A DNA stretch of 11,735 bases from Pelagophyceae sp. CCMP2097 (lineage: Eukaryota; Sar; Pelagophyceae). How positions within the stretch are numbered: position 1 is the first letter of the stretch; every line of letters starts with the position of its first letter. The notes under the pieces were generated by a model. It saw only the letters and a list, made by a program, of their open reading frames with translations. It was not told where the DNA came from and searched no databases. A program made the translations under genes and the position numbers. Shown piece by piece: positions 8,601 through 11,735 of this stretch. Location of the stretch: NCBI GenBank assembly GCA_026770575.1, contig MU657431.1, positions 17,071 through 28,805 on the forward strand. The letters are read 5' to 3'.

Positions 8601-10960
8601 GTCGCACGGCGCGGGCCGGCGCGCCGCCGCCGCCGCGCACGGCTCGGCGTCCGCCTCGAGGGTGATGAGCGTCGACGTCAGATTCGTCAGCCGCAGCAGC
8701 GGAGAGTGCGGCCCCTCAGACCCCTCGGACGGCCGCGCGGGCGACCGAGCCGCGCGTGGCGCCGTTTCAACAGCCGTCGGCGCTGCCGCCGTGCGCGCCG
8801 CGTCGCTCGACCGCGACGCCCGCGGCGCGTCGCCCTCGGCGTCGGGCTTCTTCCGCGCGCCGTCCGCCGGGCTGGCCGCGCCGTTGCCGGCCTTGTGCCA
8901 CATATCCGAGATGGCGCCGCGCAGCGACGAGAGCATGGGCTTCTTGTCGCCCGACGCATGTCCAGCGACGCTCGACGACGACGACGCGGACGCAGAGTCG
9001 GCAGAGTCGTCGTCGGCCGCGCAGATAGGGACCACGCTCGACGCCGGCGCGTCCACGTCGAGCGTCGCGCACTTCGTCCGCACGGTGCGGGGCCCCGCGA
9101 GGGTGGGCGCGCCGTCGACGTGAGTCTGGATCTCGCAGAGGAGGCAGACGAAGCGCGCGCCGCCACCCGTGTCGGCTTCAGCTTTTGCGTTGAATAAAGC
9201 GCAGACCTGGTGCACCCAGCGCGAGCAGGTGTCGCACTGCACCCAGGGCTCGGCCACGTCGTCGTCGAACTTTCTTTTCAGCAAGTCGCGCTTGTACCAG
9301 ATGCCCCCGCCGTCGTCGCACGCCGGCGGCGGGATGACGCTCTTCAGCCCAAGGTAACACTTGTGGCACCAGAGGCGCGTGCCGTCGCGCGTGACGTGGT
9401 AGTGCTGGTCGCGCCGGACCTTTTGCGAGCACGGGCCGGAGCAGATGAGCGCTGGGGTTTCGAAATTCAAGCATTTGTCCCCACATAAAGCGCACTGCGC
9501 CCCTTGACAGAGGCCGCAGGCGTGCTCGTCGACGCGCGCCGCCGTGCGACCGAGGCGGTCCAGCGCGCGCCGCAGCTCGGCGCCAAAGTCTGCGGCCAAT
9601 GCCGCGGCCGCCGCGTGCACGGCGTTGTGCGGGGGGTTGTAAAGCACAGCGTTGGAGAAGACGAGGCGCACGTCCGAGGAGAACGCCTCCACGTCCGCGT
9701 ACCTAAAAAACCACAGTCCCGCACAGATAAACGCAGAAGGCTCAACGCACTCGAACGCGGCCAGCTTGGACTTGATCGTGCCCAAGTCCATCGGGCACTT
9801 GATCAGCTCGTGGTAATCCGGCCTGCGACAGCGGCGTCGGCGCGCCGCGAATCTTGTGGCCCTCCAACGCCAAAGGGGCCCTCCGAGGCCGCGGAGACGG
9901 CGCGGCCCACGGCCCATCTGAGTCGGTGGCCCCTCCAAGTCCGCGCGGCGACTCACAGGCTGAGCTTCTCCGGGTCGACGGGATCGTTGAACCAGCCCTG
10001 GTTCGTCGTGTGCAACCTAGACGCCGCGTCAACCGCAGCTAAGCCCGGGCCTTGTGCGGGCGCCTCACATGAGCCGCTGGACGAGCTGCCGCAGCGCGCG
10101 GTGCAGCTGCTCGCTCCGCCTGGCGCGTGCGGTCCGGCGCGGCGACGCGCGACGCGCGGCAAGGGACGCACAGCGACGAGAGGTGTGCGCAGAGCTCGGC
10201 GGTCGTAAAGGCCTCGCACGGCGTCAGCTCCGTGAGGCCCGACTTTTGCGCGTCGACTGAGAGTGGACGAGTCGGGCACGGGGCACGACGGACCCGCCCC
10301 GGCGATCCGCATGCATCTTTGGCGAGATATCGAGGGGCGGACGTCGAGGCGCCAAAGGGACGCGGGGCGCCGTGCTTGGCAGCGACATCGACAGGCGCGC
10401 GCCTACGCGTGGCAGCACGGGTGACACACAACACACCACAACGCCCGGCGGCGCCGAAGGGCCTCGGTCGGGCCTTGGTCCGCTCTTAAATCCGCTCTTT
10501 GGTCAAGAGGTCGCGGCTTCCCGCGGACGCTTCTCTCCTTGGCCGCATGCTTCGCCGTCGGACGCGGCTTTGTGGGGACCCGTCGCGGCGGCGGCGGTGC
10601 GCGCGATGGCGGCGCCGCGGGCCGCGCTCGACTGCAGCGGGCGCGCCGGTTCATCTTCGTCGTCGGCCTGCGGCGCCGCGGCCGCCGCGTCGAGCGGCTC
10701 CGCGTCGGCCTTGGCGCCGGCATAGAGGACGTTTTGCCCACAGCTGCGCCCGGCGGCGTTTGGCGGCGGCGCGGCGGGCGTGGGAAACGCCGAGGAAGGC
10801 TTCGAATTTCAAAGCGAAAGGTCAGAGGCCCGCTCGCTCACCTCTTGCACCTCTTGGCGTTGAAACCCACATTGGCGCCGCAGCTCGGGCAGCCGTAGCC
10901 GTGGAAGCCCCGCGCCGCCGCCTCGCGCCGCCGCTTCGGCGCCGTCACCTCCTCCATCAT
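5664..10960 (-). CDS. CBP/p300-type (KAT11) histone acetyltransferase, multi-exon
   Basis: Nuclear co-activator that acetylates histone lysines. Exons on the minus strand: 10960-10842, 10743-about 10529, 10256-10172, 10119-10069, 10016-9957, 9822-9751, 9702-5664 (TGA 5666-5664); about 1546 residues. An in-frame TGA (10981-10979) precedes MMEEV. Order: four-Cys zinc ribbon (CPSCG...CKSCG); FTTAELCAHLSSL segment; bromodomain 1 (about 10119-9550; GWFNDPVDPEKLSL, PDYHELIKCPMDLGT, YNPPHN); CBP RING/PHD (about 9525-9130; WVQCDTCSRWVHQVC); KAT11 domain (about 8190-7410) with DGVDLCVFSM, YIAYLDSVEYF, RTAVYHE, HIWACPP and GWYKAM, covering the residues equivalent to p300 W1436, W1466 and Y1467; bromodomain 2 (about 7300-6985; PDYHSVV, PMDLGT, FNPPTN); a long low-complexity linker with RDR repeats; then FLEMCQFWHYQFDTLRRAKH and a ZZ finger (about 5840-5745). 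No TAZ finger is visible. Catalytic residues look intact, so it is probably active. Confidence 0.96.
6708..6842 (-). repeat. RDR-S repeat in the HAT linker
   Basis: Four RDR tripeptides (TRDRSSFDG, ARDRGLSYAS, RDRGSFDS, ARDRCLSYAS) recur with a period of about 9-12 residues. On the plus strand they appear as GCGGTCGCG/CGGTCTCGC. They sit between bromodomain 2 and the ZZ region, in a disordered, Ser/Asp-rich segment. Confidence 0.7.
9703..9750 (-). other. HAT intron inside bromodomain 1 (48 nt, in frame, stop-free)
   Basis: On the minus strand: GTGCGT...GTGGTTTTTTAG with a strong pyrimidine run. It is a multiple of three with no stop, so naive translation inserts 16 residues (containing SAFICAGLWFF). 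Removal restores IKSKLAAFE-YADVEAFSSDVRLVF, the normal bromodomain ZA-to-helix-A sequence. Confidence 0.93.
9823..9956 (-). other. HAT intron between PVDPEKLSL and PDYHELI (134 nt)
   Basis: Perfect donor GTGAGT after AGCCT and acceptor TGTCGCAG. Splicing forms CTG across the junction and gives PEKLSL-PDYHELIK, a standard bromodomain ZA loop. The long reading frame runs about 45 codons into this intron. Confidence 0.95.
10017..10068 (-). other. HAT intron (52 nt)
   Basis: GTGAGG...GCGTCTAG. It joins LRQLVQRLM to LHTTNQGWFNDPVD through a split ATG codon, completing helix Z of bromodomain 1. Unspliced, the frame stops at the TGA overlapping the donor. Confidence 0.9.
10120..10171 (-). other. 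HAT intron (52 nt)
   Basis: GTGCGT...GCGCCAG. It joins FTTAELCAHLSSL to RSEQLHRALRQLV through a split CTG codon. Phase and both flanking frames agree. Confidence 0.82.
10257..10528 (-). other. HAT intron(s) between zinc-ribbon exon and FTTAEL exon (uncertain)
   Basis: Acceptor CCACTCTCAG at 10257 fits the phase-1 start of the next exon. In-phase donors are GTCCGC (10528) or GTCCCC (10579); both are weak. A further small exon inside, after a TAG at about 10405, is possible because one frame stays open there (PVDVAAKHGAPRPFGAS). Confidence 0.45.
10744..10841 (-). other. HAT intron 1 (98 nt)
   Basis: GTGAGC...CGGGCGCAG. It joins NAKRCK to SCGQNVLYAGAK through a split AGC codon. This brings the second CxxC of the zinc ribbon together (C-x2-C-x10-C-x2-C), which supports both splice sites. 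Confidence 0.88.
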
Positions 10961-11243
10961 GAACCAAAGGCGCCCCAATCACAGACAGCGAACCGACGGC
11001 CGTTAACGGACGTAGAGAGAGGGACTTTTGCGCCAAACGTGATTAAATTTTAGTAAACTTTACCACTCGGCGGCCGCGCGGCGGCCGCGGCGGCGAGGCT
11101 CTTGCGCCCGCGACGGCGCCCCCGCCGCGAATGGGGCGCTTTCCTGCGGACCGTGTTTCTGCCGCCTTCCTTCGGGCCCTTTCGGCCACTCCTCGGCGGC
11201 CTCCTCGCGGCCCCCGCGTGGGCTCTCCATCGGCTGAACATAT
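10961..11243 (-). promoter_or_regulatory. Intergenic region upstream of the HAT
   Basis: Between the RS-like gene's stop and the HAT start, both read leftwards. No gene is visible. It holds an AT-rich island (about 11036-11062) containing TTAAATTTT at 11043-11051, about 85 bp from the HAT ATG, a pyrimidine-rich run in HAT sense (CCCTCTCTCTACG, about 11010-11022), and a low-complexity GCGGCCGC-type stretch at 11069-11095. The AT island is a plausible promoter element by position only. Confidence 0.4.
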
Positions 11244-11735
11244 CTAACCGAAGCGGCTCTTGCGCTGCCTGCGCCGCGCCTCCTCGGGCGGCGATTCTTT
11301 GCCTTTGCCGACGGGCACGTCGATGACCAGCACGTCGTCGTCCACCACCTTGCCCTTGGCCTTCTTCGGCGCCGCCTTGCGGCGGTCGCCGTTGACGGCG
11401 GCGGCGGGGGACGGCGAGCGCTTCTTGCGCCGCTGCGGAGACGACGAGGGCTTCTTGCGCTCGGGCGACGCCGAGCGCTTCTTGCGCCGCCGCGGGGACG
11501 ACGAGGGCTTCTTGCGCTCGGGGGACGATGAGGGCTTCTTGCGCTCGGGGGTCGCCGAGCGCTTCTTGCGCCGCTGTGGGGACGAAGAGCGCTTCTTGCG
11601 CTCGGGTGACGAAGAGCGCTTCTTGCGCCGCGGGGACGCCGAGCGCTTCTTGCGCTCGGGGGATGCCGAGGGCTTCTTGCGCCGTGGGGAAGAGGAGCGC
11701 TTCTTGCGCTCGGGGGATGCCGAGGGCTTCTTGCG
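11244..11735 (-). CDS. RS-like RKK-S-SP repeat protein, C-terminal part (5' truncated by window edge)
   Basis: The frame is open from the right edge to TAG at 11246-11244 (163 residues visible). The first 111 residues are twelve repeats of RKK(R/P)S(A/S)SP followed by E, R or QR; then AAAVNGDRRKAAPKKAKGK, an acidic and hydrophobic patch (VVDDDVLVIDVPVG), and a basic tail ending RRRQRKSRFG. The Ser-Pro and Arg/Lys composition is like RS domains of splicing and mRNA-processing factors (SR-protein-kinase or CDK substrates), so a nuclear RNA-processing role is inferred. The folded part lies outside the window, so the family cannot be named. The KSRFG end recalls the KSRW-type U2AF ligand motif with Phe in place of Trp. 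It lies upstream of the HAT on the same strand, 283 bp away. Confidence 0.8.
   Translation of the reverse strand, partial: RKKPSASPERKKRSSSPRRKKPSASPERKKRSASPRRKKRSSSPERKKRSSSPQRRKKRSATPERKKPSSSPERKKPSSSPRRRKKRSASPERKKPSSSPQRRKKRSPSPAAAVNGDRRKAAPKKAKGKVVDDDVLVIDVPVGKGKESPPEEARRRQRKSRFG
11403..11735 (-). repeat. 27-30 bp tandem repeat coding RKK-S-SP units
   Basis: Twelve copies, seen on the plus strand as GCTTCTTGCGC followed by TCGGGGGAC- or CGCGGGGAC-type sequence. Unit endings roughly alternate between Glu and Arg/Gln-Arg, a higher-order period of about 18-19 residues. The array reaches the window edge and probably continues. Confidence 0.92.

Noticed and set aside
7560..9197. Long plus-strand open frame (545 codons) opposite the HAT
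   Set aside because: Arg/Gly/Ala-rich shadow of the GC-rich HAT coding strand; no domain, and it lies entirely antisense to conserved KAT11 and PHD sequence.
9823..9956. Start of the HAT at the first start-like codon of the long frame (about 9956)
   Set aside because: This stretch is an intron with a perfect GTGAGT donor and a CAG acceptor. The Arg-rich translation breaks a bromodomain that is restored by splicing.
11069..11095. GCGGCCGC-rich stretch as an inverted repeat or origin
   Set aside because: Simple GCN/CCG low complexity in a GC-rich genome explains the symmetry.
11403..11735. CRISPR-like array
   Set aside because: The units are contiguous coding repeats in one frame with no unique spacers, and the genome is eukaryotic.

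Overview
This window is nuclear DNA from a eukaryote with a compact, very GC-rich genome. It has no bacterial operon or ribosome-binding-site structure, its genes are split by very short GT-AG introns (mostly 47-100 nt), and the products are eukaryotic (CBP/p300 acetyltransferase, ARSK-type sulfatase, RS-like repeat protein, Pro/Thr-repeat membrane protein). The style, with PT-rich surface proteins, secreted sulfatases and a CBP-type HAT ending in a ZZ finger with the 'FLxxCQxxHYQFDxLRRAKHSS' signature, best fits a stramenopile alga, perhaps a pelagophyte of the Aureococcus kind. That assignment is inference from recognition, not from a search.

Layout, left to right. (1) 1-1563, plus strand: the 3' part of a PT-repeat type I membrane protein, open at the left edge. 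(2) 1564-1960: intergenic DNA with a perfect 13-bp inverted repeat and an AT-rich patch just before the next gene. (3) 1961-4420, plus: a secreted arylsulfatase K-like sulfatase in seven exons; four of its six introns are fixed unambiguously by frame and family alignment. (4) 4421-4860: intergenic. (5) 4861-5399, plus: a small two-exon Cys-rich protein resembling a FYVE-type zinc finger. (6) 5400-5663: short convergent 3' region. (7) 5664-10960, minus: a large CBP/p300-type histone acetyltransferase. The long uninterrupted reading frame (5664-9956) is only its last exon plus translated intron. Five or more upstream exons can be rebuilt by splice phase, restoring an N-terminal four-Cys zinc ribbon and a complete first bromodomain. 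(8) 10961-11243: intergenic. (9) 11244-11735, minus: the C-terminus of an RS-like protein made of twelve 9-10 residue RKK-S-SP repeats, open at the right edge.

The genes are unrelated in function and look like ordinary neighbours in a dense algal genome. The sulfatase would release sulfate from polysaccharides in the secretory or extracellular space, the HAT acts on chromatin, and the RS-like protein probably acts in nuclear RNA processing. I see no mobile element, CRISPR, tRNA, rRNA or new multi-gene system. The most useful result is the corrected gene model of the HAT and the sulfatase, since single-frame calling mis-translates both.
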